From an uncultured Alphaproteobacteria bacterium (GTDB taxonomy: Bacteria > Pseudomonadota > Alphaproteobacteria > Micavibrionales > Micavibrionaceae): DNA of 64,000 nt. A program made the position numbers and the translations under genes. Numbering within the stretch: position 1 is the stretch's first letter; each line of letters starts with the position of its first letter. The DNA lies in NCBI GenBank assembly GCA_946481075.1, contig CAMLMC010000001.1:124001-188000 (forward strand). Direction: 5' to 3'. Below the pieces are notes generated by a model, which was not told where the DNA came from, made no database searches, and worked only from the letters and a program-made list of their open reading frames with translations. Below, piece after piece: positions 1 through 8,420 of the stretch.

Positions 1-724
1 TCGGCAAAAGATCAGCGGCCCAGTAATCCTTGACGCGTTCATAGGTGATTTTGCGGCCCGGATCGACGGATGCGATTTTATAGGCGCCGTTCGACAGGAA
101 AGGTGTCAGTGTTGTTTCATCGAATTTTTTGTCGGCCCAGTATGCTTTTGAAAGAACGGGCATCAAGGACAGGATCATGACGGTTTCACGGTCATAGCCT
201 TCACCGAGCGAGAATTTTACCGTGCGATCGTCCAGTTTTTCGGCCCTGGAGACCAGCTTATAAATGCGGCGTGCGTTCGGGCGGCCGAATTCCTTCAACG
301 TTTCAAACGTGAAGAGTACATCATCGGCAAGGATAGGGGAGCCGTCATGAAACCGCGCCTTCGGGTTCAGGAAGTAAGTGATGGAGGAGCGATCCGCCGG
401 AACATCTACCTTTTCCGCGATCATCGGATACATTGTGAACGGTTCATCCCAGACGCGGGAGAGCAGACGGTCCGTCACCAGTTCCATGCCCTGCGCGGCC
501 TTACCCTTGATATTATAAGGGTTCAGCGTATCGAACGTGCCGATGGCGGCCTGTTTCAGCGCGCCGCCCTTGGGCGCATCGGGATTGGCATAGGCGAAAT
601 GCGTGTCTTTGGGCCCATATTTCGGCGTTCCGGTCATGGCAAGGCCATAAAGCACTTCCGCTTTGGCCGCATATGGTTGTATTATGGCGAGCAAGAGAGA
701 GATACAGCCGACGTAAAATTTCAT
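1..724 (-). CDS. YejA-like peptide ABC transporter substrate-binding protein (5' part, runs off left edge)
   Basis: Reading the minus strand from ATG 724 gives a signal peptide (MKFYVGCISLLLAIIQPYAAKA) and then a mature region beginning EVLYGLAMTGTPKYGP. This is followed by NPDAPKGGALKQAAIGTFD and TLNPYNIKGKAAQGMELV, typical of the YejA/SBP_bac_5 branch that binds oligopeptides or microcin C in the periplasm. About 241 codons are present and the C-terminus lies outside the window. Family members feed YejBEF-type permeases, which are not visible here. An in-frame ATG at 736 would add four residues. The start overlaps that of the divergent macro-domain gene, and neither has a strong Shine-Dalgarno. 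Family call is firm; exact ligand is unknown. Confidence 0.88.
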   Translation of the reverse strand, partial: MKFYVGCISLLLAIIQPYAAKAEVLYGLAMTGTPKYGPKDTHFAYANPDAPKGGALKQAAIGTFDTLNPYNIKGKAAQGMELVTDRLLSRVWDEPFTMYPMIAEKVDVPADRSSITYFLNPKARFHDGSPILADDVLFTFETLKEFGRPNARRIYKLVSRAEKLDDRTVKFSLGEGYDRETVMILSLMPVLSKAYWADKKFDETTLTPFLSNGAYKIASVDPGRKITYERVKDYWAADLLP

Positions 725-1286
725 GTTCAAACGCATTGCCGAAAAACTTCGTCCTTCCAGAGCGCAGTATATAGACAGAATTAGCATAGAGTATGGCGGC
801 ATTCTGGCACAGACCGATTGTGATTCCATCCTCTTTTTCCTCCATCCCGATCTGGAATGGGGCGGAGAGCTCAATCAGGCCATCTTGAAGATGGCAGGGC
901 CCGAGCTGGATTCTTTCATCACGGAGAATGTCACGTTACCCAAAAGCGGCGAAGTTTTTGCTGTTCCCGCATATGATGCCCCGTTTAAGGGGATGTTTCT
1001 GGCCGTTCTGGACAAATGGGATGGCGGGATCGATTTTGAAGACCGGGATCTTTTAAATTGCTATCGCCGCGCCATTCGTATGGCGCAGGAACAAGGCATA
1101 AAATCCATTGCCATTCCGGCCATGGGGCGCGACAAACGTGATTTTCCACATATCCGTTTTGCCCGGCTGGCCTTAAAAGCGATTACAGAGACCCTCGACC
1201 ACAGGCTGGAACGTGTTGTGATTTACTGTGTCGACCGCAGGACGTATGACACCTATCTGGGCCATATCGCCAAAATGCGGAAGTAG
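723..1286 (+). CDS. Macro-domain protein
   Basis: This 187-residue protein has a macro-domain layout. An early hydrophobic strand is followed by WGGELNQAILKMAGPELDSF (equivalent to the GGGVDGAIHRAAG segment) at about residues 45-65. Later come a helix with CYRRAIRMAQEQGIKSIAIP, the AMGRDKRDFPHIRFARLAL loop and helix, and a terminal strand RVVIYCVD. Macro domains bind ADP-ribose or related nucleotides, and some hydrolyse ADP-ribosyl groups; the first glycine-rich loop here is less canonical, so activity is uncertain. The ATG overlaps the divergent yejA-like start, and the stop abuts that of the convergent adenosine kinase. No DarT-like toxin partner is adjacent. Confidence 0.72.
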   Translation: MFKRIAEKLRPSRAQYIDRISIEYGGILAQTDCDSILFFLHPDLEWGGELNQAILKMAGPELDSFITENVTLPKSGEVFAVPAYDAPFKGMFLAVLDKWDGGIDFEDRDLLNCYRRAIRMAQEQGIKSIAIPAMGRDKRDFPHIRFARLALKAITETLDHRLERVVIYCVDRRTYDTYLGHIAKMRK

Positions 1287-2273
1287 TTAAACCAAATCAC
1301 TCAGCTTGATCAGCGGGCGCGGACCGACATGGGAGATGACTTCGCCTGCGGCGGCGGTTGCAAGGCGACCGCATTCTTCGATGCTCATACCTTCCGTGTA
1401 GCCATAGAGGAAGCCAGCGGCATATTGATCGCCGGCGCCGGTCGTATCAACAACCTCCACCGGGACGGCCTTGATTTCCGTGATTTTACCATCATGAAGG
1501 ATGGCCGAGCCTTTTTCGCTGCGTGTGATAGCAACAATCTCGCATTTGCCTTTGACGCGGGCGACGGCCTCTTCGAATGTTTCGACCTGATAAAGCGATT
1601 TGATTTCTTCTTCATTGGCGAAGAGGATGTCGACATGTTCTTCCACCAATGTCAGGAACGCCTGACGATGACGGCCAACGCAGAACGGATCGGAAAGGCT
1701 TAGTGATACTTTTCGGCCTGCCTCATGCGCGATACGCGCGGCCTTGTAGAATGCTTCCATCGCCAGCGGCGGATCGAAGAGATAGCCTTCCAAATAAGTT
1801 ACGGCGGAATTTCTAACGATGTCTTCATCGATATCCGCGGGGCTGAGTTCCACGCCCGCGCCAAGGAACGTGTTCATCGTGCGCTCACCATCCGGCGTAA
1901 TCATGATCATGCAGCGGCCCGTATGCGTGCCGGATTCAACCGGCGTCGTCGCATGGTCAACGCCCAGCGCCGTCATCGCATCGCGGAACATGCCGCCGAG
2001 CGGGTCTTTCCCTATTTTGCCGAAATACGCGCTTTTGCCGCCGAAGGATGCAAACCCCGCGATTGTATTGCCCGCAGAGCCGCCGGATTCGACGATCGGA
2101 TTTTTCATGGCACCGTAAATACGGATCGCTTTTTCGGCATCGATCAAGTTCATGGAATTGCGGGCCATGCCATGGATTTTCATTTGTTCGGCGAGGAATT
2201 CCTCGGTGACTTGAAGAAGGACATCGGCGAGGGCATTGCCAATGGCGAGAAGGCCGTATTTCGTTTGTGTCAT
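1287..2273 (-). CDS. Adenosine kinase (PfkB family)
   Basis: The protein is a PfkB-fold sugar kinase of about 328 residues. It has the N-terminal GNALADVL segment, the ESGGSAGNTIAGFASFGG substrate region, an NEEE segment, and the C-terminal anion-hole/catalytic motif DTTGAGDQYAAGFLYG. Alphaproteobacterial proteins of this type are annotated as adenosine kinase, converting adenosine to AMP with ATP. I prefer the ATG at 2273 (MTQTKYG) over an upstream GTG at 2285. It is transcribed divergently from the TetR regulator and converges stop-to-stop on the macro gene. Nucleoside specificity is inferred from family resemblance; another ribonucleoside or sugar kinase is possible. Confidence 0.85.
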   Translation of the reverse strand: MTQTKYGLLAIGNALADVLLQVTEEFLAEQMKIHGMARNSMNLIDAEKAIRIYGAMKNPIVESGGSAGNTIAGFASFGGKSAYFGKIGKDPLGGMFRDAMTALGVDHATTPVESGTHTGRCMIMITPDGERTMNTFLGAGVELSPADIDEDIVRNSAVTYLEGYLFDPPLAMEAFYKAARIAHEAGRKVSLSLSDPFCVGRHRQAFLTLVEEHVDILFANEEEIKSLYQVETFEEAVARVKGKCEIVAITRSEKGSAILHDGKITEIKAVPVEVVDTTGAGDQYAAGFLYGYTEGMSIEECGRLATAAAGEVISHVGPRPLIKLSDLV

Positions 2274-2354
2274 TGCGTCTTTCACTGTGATTGCAATTGA
2301 AAAAAGGCGTTGTAGCCCCTATGTTGCGTTTGAACAAGCCGGAAAGAGCGGATT

Positions 2355-2945
2355 ATGCCCAAAAAAGCCGTTACCAAGCCTGAAAAACCGTTGAAAGAGC
2401 GTGCCGTTGCCGCCGCGTTGGACCTTGCCGCGGATATTGGCTGGGACATGGTAACGATGGCCGATATCGCGGATCGTTCCGGCGCTTCGTTGGCGGAATT
2501 GTCCGATCTGTTCGATGAAAAGCCGGATATTCTGGTCGCGTATGGCCGGATGATTGACCGCACGGTACTGGAAAATGTCGGCACGGCATCGCCCGATGAA
2601 AACCCGCGTGACCGTTTGTTCGAGATTATGATGGAACGGTTCGATGTGATCGGCGAGCACCGCGAGGCGGTTTTATCCATGCTCTCATCGTTCAAAACCG
2701 ATCCCAAACAAGCCGTGATTTCAATGCCGCATCTGGCACGGTCTATGGCATGGATGATGGAGGCGGCGGGGCTTGATACATCCGGCATCAAGGGCGCCAT
2801 CCGCGTTACGGGTTTGACGCTGGTCTATGCCAACGTCCTTCGTGTATGGATGAAAGATGACAGTGCCGACCTTGCCAAAACCATGGCCGCGCTCGACAAG
2901 AGTTTGGAACGGGCGGAGCAGGCGGCCAACACCTTTGCCCTTTAA
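2355..2945 (+). CDS. TetR-family transcriptional regulator
   Basis: This 196-residue protein has an N-terminal helix-turn-helix: KERAVAAALDLAADIGWDMV, then TMADIADRSGASLAELSDLF at about residues 13-60, the usual TetR DNA-binding arrangement. A helical, less conserved ligand-binding domain follows. The fold also resembles the COQ9/TetR-like group, so a non-regulatory role cannot be excluded. It is divergent from the adenosine kinase with about 80 bp between starts, where an operator could lie, but I see no obvious palindrome. The ligand is unknown. Confidence 0.75.
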   Translation: MPKKAVTKPEKPLKERAVAAALDLAADIGWDMVTMADIADRSGASLAELSDLFDEKPDILVAYGRMIDRTVLENVGTASPDENPRDRLFEIMMERFDVIGEHREAVLSMLSSFKTDPKQAVISMPHLARSMAWMMEAAGLDTSGIKGAIRVTGLTLVYANVLRVWMKDDSADLAKTMAALDKSLERAEQAANTFAL

Positions 2946-3066
2946 CTGTTTTGCGTCGCACAATAATAATATTTCGTTCTTTTTAACGATTTCATTTCCT
3001 GCTTGAGGTTTTTGCGTGAATCTTCTTACATTAATTCCATAACCATAAATAAAAGGGGTGTGGAGT

Positions 3067-3381
3067 ATGTCTGCTACAAACTTGGCAGTGAAGTTCGATG
3101 ATGCGCCGGAGACTGTCGGCGTTGAAGATATGTGTCTGGCGCAATTGTTTGATGCCGTGATGGAGCAAAAGCCAGCCAATATTATCGTATACGATTCCTA
3201 TGGCGATCTGACGATCTGTTCCAATGATTTCATGACCGTTGAGCCTTTGGCCATGAAGCGTGAGAATGGTTCTATTGAAGTTATGCCACCAAGCAACCAG
3301 TCATTGGCACGCGTGGCGGAAGTCACGGAAAAATTGACGAAAGTTTTGCTGGCTTCGCAGCCTGTTGCTACGCCCGCATAA
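3067..3381 (+). CDS. Conserved-looking hypothetical protein, 104 aa
   Basis: The ORF has a good ribosome site: AAGGGG at 3053-3058, about 8 nt before ATG 3067 ([12 protein letters not shown]). The protein is soluble and acidic at the N-terminus, with a mixed alpha/beta look ([19 protein letters not shown]) and a helical C-terminus ending in VATPA. I do not recognise a family. A GTG at 3058 is a weaker alternative start. Its last 14 bases overlap the end of convergent hemA. The upstream gap (2946-3066) is AT-rich and probably holds the promoter. Confidence 0.7.
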   Translation: MSATNLAVKFDDAPETVGVEDMCLAQLFDAVMEQKPANIIVYDSYGDLTICSNDFMTVEPLAMKRENGSIEVMPPSNQSLARVAEVTEKLTKVLLASQPVATPA

Positions 3382-4588
3382 AATTGAACACGTGGTTTTG
3401 GGTATATAAATCGCTCAAGACCGATACCAGTTTTTCGATATCGTCTTTGGAATGCGCGGCCGTGGCGGTCAGGCGCATTCTTTCCGTGCCCTTTGGCACG
3501 GTGGGATAATTGATTGGCTGAACGTAAATATCGTGATCCCGCATCAGAACATCCGTGATCATTTTGCAGCAGAAGGCATCGCCGACGACAAGTGGGACGA
3601 TATGGCTTTCACCCTTCATGTAAGGCAGTCCGTTTTTGTCCAGCAGGTCTTTGAGCATCGCGGCATTGCGGTGCGCACGCAGGCGTTCAATTTGCGATGT
3701 TTTTAAATATTCCACACTGGCGAGCGCGCCTGCGAGAACCGCAGGGGGCAGTGAGGTTGTAAAAATAAAACCGGAAGCGCAGGAACGCACAGCATCGACG
3801 GCCGCGGCAGACCCTGTGATAAAACCACCCATCAGGCCGTAGGCTTTGCCAAACGTGCCTTCCAGCATATCGATGCGGTCCAGCAGGCCCCGTTCTTCGG
3901 CCACACCCCCGCCGCGCGGACCATAAAGCCCGACAGCGTGAACCTCATCAAGATATGTGAAGGCATTATATTGATCGGCAAGATCGCAAATCTGTTCAAT
4001 CGGCGCGATATCGCCTTCCATGGAATAGACGGATTCAAAGGCGATGATTTTAGGGCGCGATGGGTCTGCCGCTTTCAGCAACTCTTCCAGATGTTCCAGA
4101 TCATTGTGACGGTAAATCGCTTTATCCGAGCCCGCCGAGCGCATGCCGTGAATCATCGAGGCGTGGTTCAGTTCATCGGAAAACACGATGGGATTATCCA
4201 TTAGACGGAGCAGGGTAGAGAGAGCCCCTTCGTTCGCCGTATAGCCGGAGGAAAAAACGAGGGCAGATTCTTTTTGGTGCAAGTCGGCGAGGCTGGCTTC
4301 CAGATCAATATGCAATTTCGTCGTGCCGGAAATATTGCGGGTACCGCCCGCACCGGCGCCGAATTTGTCAACCGCGGCCTTCATTGCATCAAGCACAACA
4401 GGGTTTTGCCCCATGCCGAGATAGTCGTTGGAACACCAGATTGTGATTGTTTTTTGCGAGCCATCGGGCGCGCTATAAATGGCCTTGGGAAACTTGCCGC
4501 AGACTCTTTCCAGCGGGGCAAAGACGCGATACCGGCCTTCTTGCTTCAGCGCATCAATTTTTTTGGCGAACAGGTCGTTGTAATCCAT
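3368..4588 (-). CDS. hemA: 5-aminolevulinate synthase (HemA, C4 pathway)
   Basis: ALA synthase condenses glycine and succinyl-CoA to 5-aminolevulinate, the first step of haem synthesis in alphaproteobacteria. From ATG 4588 the protein starts [20 protein letters not shown], as in known HemA proteins, and is 406 residues long. Visible landmarks are [40 protein letters not shown] (PLP-binding Asp region) and [12 protein letters not shown], where K248 should form the Schiff base with PLP. A longer ORF to 4654 exists but adds unrelated residues. It is divergent from ribokinase. Confidence 0.97.
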   Translation of the reverse strand: MDYNDLFAKKIDALKQEGRYRVFAPLERVCGKFPKAIYSAPDGSQKTITIWCSNDYLGMGQNPVVLDAMKAAVDKFGAGAGGTRNISGTTKLHIDLEASLADLHQKESALVFSSGYTANEGALSTLLRLMDNPIVFSDELNHASMIHGMRSAGSDKAIYRHNDLEHLEELLKAADPSRPKIIAFESVYSMEGDIAPIEQICDLADQYNAFTYLDEVHAVGLYGPRGGGVAEERGLLDRIDMLEGTFGKAYGLMGGFITGSAAAVDAVRSCASGFIFTTSLPPAVLAGALASVEYLKTSQIERLRAHRNAAMLKDLLDKNGLPYMKGESHIVPLVVGDAFCCKMITDVLMRDHDIYVQPINYPTVPKGTERMRLTATAAHSKDDIEKLVSVLSDLYTQNHVFNFMRA

Positions 4589-4676
4589 GGCGGTCCCATG
4601 CGGTTTTGGATAGACTGATACCCTTATCGCGCAAAAGGCGCGCGATTGCATCACCTAATTTTATGGATAAACGCAA

Positions 4677-5609
4677 ATGATAATCGTTTTCGGCTCTATC
4701 AATATGGACGTGATTATGAACGTGCCGGAGTTTCCGAGGGGCGGGGAAACCATTCTGGCGCCGAGCTATGATATGGGCCCCGGTGGCAAGGGCGCGAACC
4801 AGTCTCTGGCCGCCGCGCGCACAGGTGTGAAAACCGCGTTGGTTGGCAAAGTCGGCGATGACGCCATGTCACACCGCATTCTGGGGAATCTTCGTCGCAA
4901 TGAAGTGATGACATCCGGCGTCGCAGTATCGGATATGCTACCGACTGGCATGGCGTTTGTCATGCTGGACCGTCATGGCGAAAATCAGATTATCGTGGCC
5001 AGCGGCGCAAACAGCGATGTCAGCGCGGGGCAGGTGCCGGACGAAATTCTAAAGGCCGGCAACATCCTTTTGCTCCAGATGGAAATCCCGTTGACCGAGA
5101 ATTTCGCACTGCTGGAGCGTGCCAAGACGCGTGGTGCCACAACCATGCTCAACCTTGCGCCTGCCTTCAAGATAACACAACAGGCGCTGGACAATATCGA
5201 TTACCTGATTGTGAATGAGCATGAGGCCCGTGTGGTGGCCGAAGCGTTTGATATCTGGGAACAGAACGATATGATGATTGTGGCAAAAGCCCTTGCCGCG
5301 CAGGGCAAGCTCAATTGTATCGTAACCCTTGGCAGCAAAGGGGCGCTGGCTGTTACCGCTCAGGGCGAAGCGTGGCGCGTTCCGGCAATGAAGCTTGAGG
5401 AAATTGTGGACACGACTGGGGCGGGTGATTGTTTCTGTGGCACTTTTGCAGCCGCCATTCATGAAAAAATGCCGATTGGGCAAGCGTTGCGCCGCGCGGT
5501 TGCCGCGGCATGCCTGAGTTGCACGCAAAAAGGCGCACAAGATTCCTATCCGTTTAGTGCCGATGTGGAAGAAGCTTTGAAAAACCTGCCGCAGGCCGAA
5601 AAGGCCTAA
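4677..5609 (+). CDS. rbsK: Ribokinase
   Basis: This 310-residue PfkB-family kinase should phosphorylate D-ribose to ribose 5-phosphate. It carries GSINMDVIMNVPEFPRGGET near the N-terminus, GPGGKGANQSLAAARTG at about residues 36-52, NEHEA, and the catalytic motif DTTGAGDCFCGTFAA near residue 245. No ribose transporter or RbsR regulator is adjacent, so salvage of internal ribose is as likely as uptake-linked catabolism. Its stop overlaps the end of the small convergent gene at 5606. Confidence 0.9.
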   Translation: MIIVFGSINMDVIMNVPEFPRGGETILAPSYDMGPGGKGANQSLAAARTGVKTALVGKVGDDAMSHRILGNLRRNEVMTSGVAVSDMLPTGMAFVMLDRHGENQIIVASGANSDVSAGQVPDEILKAGNILLLQMEIPLTENFALLERAKTRGATTMLNLAPAFKITQQALDNIDYLIVNEHEARVVAEAFDIWEQNDMMIVAKALAAQGKLNCIVTLGSKGALAVTAQGEAWRVPAMKLEEIVDTTGAGDCFCGTFAAAIHEKMPIGQALRRAVAAACLSCTQKGAQDSYPFSADVEEALKNLPQAEKA

Positions 5610-5782
5610 GCCGTAATATTGACGATCTGTCCGCGGCCGGAGGATGCGAGGTTCTGTGAGGCCTCCGCAACCATGTTCACCACAGCCTGCTGCATTTGCG
5701 CGGATTGCTTCAGCATGGATGTCGCCACCTTTTGCTGGGTGATCGCCATTTGCATACCGAGAATTGCGGGCATTCCGTCCAT
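5606..5782 (-). CDS. Small YjfB-like putative motility protein, 58 aa
   Basis: The minus strand encodes a 58-residue protein starting MDGMPAILGMQMAITQQK. It continues as an amphipathic, Met/Gln/Ala-rich helix (SMLKQSAQMQQAVVNMV) and ends SSGRGQIVNITA. The helix followed by a G-R-G-x-x-V-x-I-x-A tail resembles the small YjfB family annotated as putative motility proteins. The stop overlaps that of convergent ribokinase. There is no strong Shine-Dalgarno. No flagellar genes are nearby, so the motility link rests on family resemblance only. Confidence 0.6.
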   Translation of the reverse strand: MDGMPAILGMQMAITQQKVATSMLKQSAQMQQAVVNMVAEASQNLASSGRGQIVNITA

Positions 5783-5807
5783 AGCAATGATTCTATCACG
5801 ATTATCG

Positions 5808-5822
5808 TTAATAGACCATTAG
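5808..5822 (-). promoter_or_regulatory. Possible CtrA-like site (CTAA-N7-TTAA)
   Basis: On the minus strand this reads CTAA-N7-TTAA, one base from the TTAA-N7-TTAA consensus bound by the alphaproteobacterial cell-cycle regulator CtrA. It lies 26-40 bp upstream of the YjfB-like start. Such sites arise easily in AT-rich gaps, so the call is tentative. Confidence 0.25.
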
Positions 5823-5951
5823 GAATTACAAACGGCGAAAGCCAGTGTTTTAAGACTGGGGAAAACCTTGGCGGATTGTTGGCAAACGGCCCGAACGGGC
5901 GTATTTTGGAAAAAGAATCATAAAAACAAAAGAGTAACCGAGGGTGTCGCG

Positions 5952-6401
5952 ATGAAGGGGCTAGAATCCATGAATCAACAACGCATCAATTTAAGTTTTT
6001 CTGCACCGCCCAGTCAGGACGATATTCTTGAAGTGGCGCGAGAGATATTTGAAACGCTGCCGGAAGAAATTCTGGAACATTGTGAATCCCTGGCCATTCA
6101 ATGCGAGGAGGTGGCCGACGATGCCACACAGGCGGAATTCGAGCTTGACGACCCCTATGAATTGTTGGCGCTTTATCGCAGCGGCAAGGAAATTTCCCGT
6201 GGGGTTCAGCGCAAGGTTGCCAATGACGATGACGTTTTAATTCTCTATCGTCGTCCTATCCTCGATCTCTGGTGTGAAATCGGGGATGACCTCAAAGATA
6301 TTATCCGCGATGTGATGATCGAGGAACTGGGGCAGAATTTCGAATTTTCGGAAGACGAGATCGAAGAGATGTCCAGAAGGCATCATCAGGGCCTGTTTTA
6401 G
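5952..6401 (+). CDS. Zincin-like metallopeptidase family protein with degenerate zinc motif
   Basis: This 149-residue protein matches the small metallopeptidase (DUF1025/Zincin_1) family along its length. It has an early SFSAPPSQDDILEVAREIFE segment, a DPYELLALYRSG stretch, then ILYRRPILDLWCEIGDDLKD and a C-terminal helix. In the family the helix carries HExGH; here residues 124-128 read EELGQ, so both histidine ligands are missing. It may be catalytically dead. The preferred ATG 5952 has GAGGG 7 nt upstream; ATG 5970 is an alternative. The gap before it (5783-5951) contains no other gene I can support. Confidence 0.82.
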   Translation: MKGLESMNQQRINLSFSAPPSQDDILEVAREIFETLPEEILEHCESLAIQCEEVADDATQAEFELDDPYELLALYRSGKEISRGVQRKVANDDDVLILYRRPILDLWCEIGDDLKDIIRDVMIEELGQNFEFSEDEIEEMSRRHHQGLF

Positions 6402-6408
6402 CATTTAT

Positions 6409-6491
6409 CTTTTTGTTTCGTGGCGCGTTGCACGCATCGTGCACGTACTGTTTGGTACGCTTTGATTTTTGCGCCTGCCCCGAAACAAAAG
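6409..6491. repeat. Long-range inverted repeat between convergent genes
   Basis: CTTTTTGTTTCG (6409-6420) is matched by CGAAACAAAAG (6481-6491), an 11-bp stem with one extra T, around a loop of about 60 nt. The loop itself contains GTGCACG-type self-complementary sequence. It sits between the ends of the zincin-like gene and htpG, so a bidirectional terminator-like structure is plausible, though there is no classical short GC hairpin. Confidence 0.45.
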
Positions 6492-6508
6492 CTGTTAGCT
6501 AAAAGTAT

Positions 6509-8395
6509 CTAAGCCGCCAACCCTTTTTGCATGAAATCGGCCATGCGCCGCACGAAAGACGTCGGGTCGTTCACCGGTTCGCCCTGAATGATACAGGCCT
6601 GATCGAACAGGAGGCGCGCGGCATCTTTAACCGCAGGCGAGGTTTTATCCGCATTTGCCATGCCGGCGAGTTTTTTGATCAGTGCGTGTTTGTCGTTGAT
6701 CTCAAGAATGCGTTTGTTGCCGACAGGGTCATATTGCTGCTGAACTTTCAGCACGCGTTCCATGTGCATATCAACGCCTTGTTCATCCGCAACGAGACAG
6801 ACGGGGGATTCGGTCAGACGGTTTGAAATGCGCACCTGTTTGATATCTGTCTTCAATTCATCGGACAGAATGGAGAGCAAGGAGGTGAAATCCTCTGGCG
6901 TGTTTTCCTCTTTTTCTTCATCGGCTTTGTTTGCCGGTTCGAATTTCGAGAGATCAACGGCGCCCTTGGTAATGGAAACAAATTTCTTCCCCTTGAATTC
7001 CGATACATTTTGCAGCCAGAAACTATCAATCGTGTCGGTCATAAACAGGACCTCAAGACCACGCGCTTTGAAGCCCTCCAATTGCGGAGAGCGTTCGAGG
7101 GTTTCCAGTTTCTCACCCGTGATGTAATAAATTTCGTTCTGCCCGTCCTTCATGCGGGAAAGATAATCATCGAGCGATGTAATCTTCCGGTTTTCATTTG
7201 TTGAAAAGAACCGTGTTACTTTCAATATATCATCGCGGTGTTCTACGGCGTCATAAAGACCTTCTTTCAGCACGGGCCCGAATTGATACCAGAAGGTTTC
7301 GAATTGAGTGGGATCGTTCTGGGAAAGTGTGTTCAGGTCGCCCAAAATACGTTTTGTCACGCCGCTGCGGATTTTGGTCACGACAGGATTGTGTTGCAGC
7401 ATTTCGCGGCTGATATTGAGCGGCAAATCTTCGCTGTCGATCACGCCGCGCACGAAACGCATCCACGGGTAAATAAGGGCGGAGACTTCATCGGTGATAT
7501 AAACGCGTTTAACGTATAGGCGCACCGCGTGTTTGCGTCCAGGATCGTACAAATCCCATGGGCGCATGGTGGGGATGAAAAGGAGCGATGTATATTCGAT
7601 CACGCCTTCCGCGCGCCAGTGGCTGGTCATCAACGGTTCATCGAAAACATGGCCGATATGGTGATAAAATTCCGTATATTGTTCCGGTGTAATTTCGTTC
7701 TTCGGACGCATCCAGAGGGCGCTTGCGGCATTCACCGGTTTGTCTTCCGTGCCGACATAAATGGGAACGGAAATATGATCGGAATAGGCGAGGATGATTT
7801 GTTTGATCTTGTCTTCCAGCAAATAATCGCCCGCATCCTTTTTCATGTGCAGGATGATGGTGGTGCCGCGCCCCGAAATATGGTTCGCGGTTTCTTCGGC
7901 GGTCGCTTCACGGATGGAATAGCCCGAACGGCCATCGGATTCCCAGTGCCATGTTTGTTGTTCGCCCGCCTTTTGGGTGAAGACCTCTACCTTGTCCGCC
8001 ACCATAAAGCTCGCATAAAAGCCGACGCCGAACTGGCCGATGAGATTGAGGTCGCCCTTGGCGGCACCGGATTGTTTCGCGGCCTCCATCATCGCGGCGG
8101 TGCCGGAACGGGCGATGGTGCCGAGATTGTCGATGAGATCCTGTTTGTTCATCCCGATTCCGTTGTCGGACAGGGTGAGCGTGCCCGCGTTCATATTGCG
8201 TTCAATCGTGATTTTAAAATCACCGCCGCCAAGCGCAGGATTTTGCAGCGTTTCATAGCGCAGTTTGTCACATGCATCGGCGGCGTTTGAAATAAGCTCA
8301 CGCAAATAAACATCGCGGTTGGTGTAAAGGGCGTTCGCGACAATATCCAGAAGGCGCGATACATCGGTTCCGAAAGAGAGATTTTCTTGTGTCAT
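6509..8395 (-). CDS. htpG: Molecular chaperone HtpG (Hsp90)
   Basis: Hsp90 chaperone of 628 residues from ATG 8395 (MTQENLSFGTDVSRLLDIVA). The ATP-binding GHKL domain shows ELISNAADACDKLRYE, LSDNGIGMNKQDLIDNLGTI and GQFGVGFYASFMVADKV. The middle domain has GVIDSEDLPLNISREMLQ, and the C-terminal dimerisation domain follows. GGAG lies about 10 nt upstream of this ATG; the longer ORF from 8416 adds seven residues not typical of the family. It follows pdxH by about 25 bp, so the two may be co-transcribed. Confidence 0.97.
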   Translation of the reverse strand: MTQENLSFGTDVSRLLDIVANALYTNRDVYLRELISNAADACDKLRYETLQNPALGGGDFKITIERNMNAGTLTLSDNGIGMNKQDLIDNLGTIARSGTAAMMEAAKQSGAAKGDLNLIGQFGVGFYASFMVADKVEVFTQKAGEQQTWHWESDGRSGYSIREATAEETANHISGRGTTIILHMKKDAGDYLLEDKIKQIILAYSDHISVPIYVGTEDKPVNAASALWMRPKNEITPEQYTEFYHHIGHVFDEPLMTSHWRAEGVIEYTSLLFIPTMRPWDLYDPGRKHAVRLYVKRVYITDEVSALIYPWMRFVRGVIDSEDLPLNISREMLQHNPVVTKIRSGVTKRILGDLNTLSQNDPTQFETFWYQFGPVLKEGLYDAVEHRDDILKVTRFFSTNENRKITSLDDYLSRMKDGQNEIYYITGEKLETLERSPQLEGFKARGLEVLFMTDTIDSFWLQNVSEFKGKKFVSITKGAVDLSKFEPANKADEEKEENTPEDFTSLLSILSDELKTDIKQVRISNRLTESPVCLVADEQGVDMHMERVLKVQQQYDPVGNKRILEINDKHALIKKLAGMANADKTSPAVKDAARLLFDQACIIQGEPVNDPTSFVRRMADFMQKGLAA

Positions 8396-8420
8396 TTTAC
8401 TCTGCTCCAAATCCAAAAAA

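Noticed and set aside
723..1286. DarTG-type toxin-antitoxin based on the macro domain
   Set aside because: No DarT-like ADP-ribosyltransferase is adjacent; the neighbours are a binding protein and a kinase.
7529..8290. 253-aa plus-strand frame opposite htpG
   Set aside because: Entirely opposite the conserved Hsp90 gene, with shadow-like composition.
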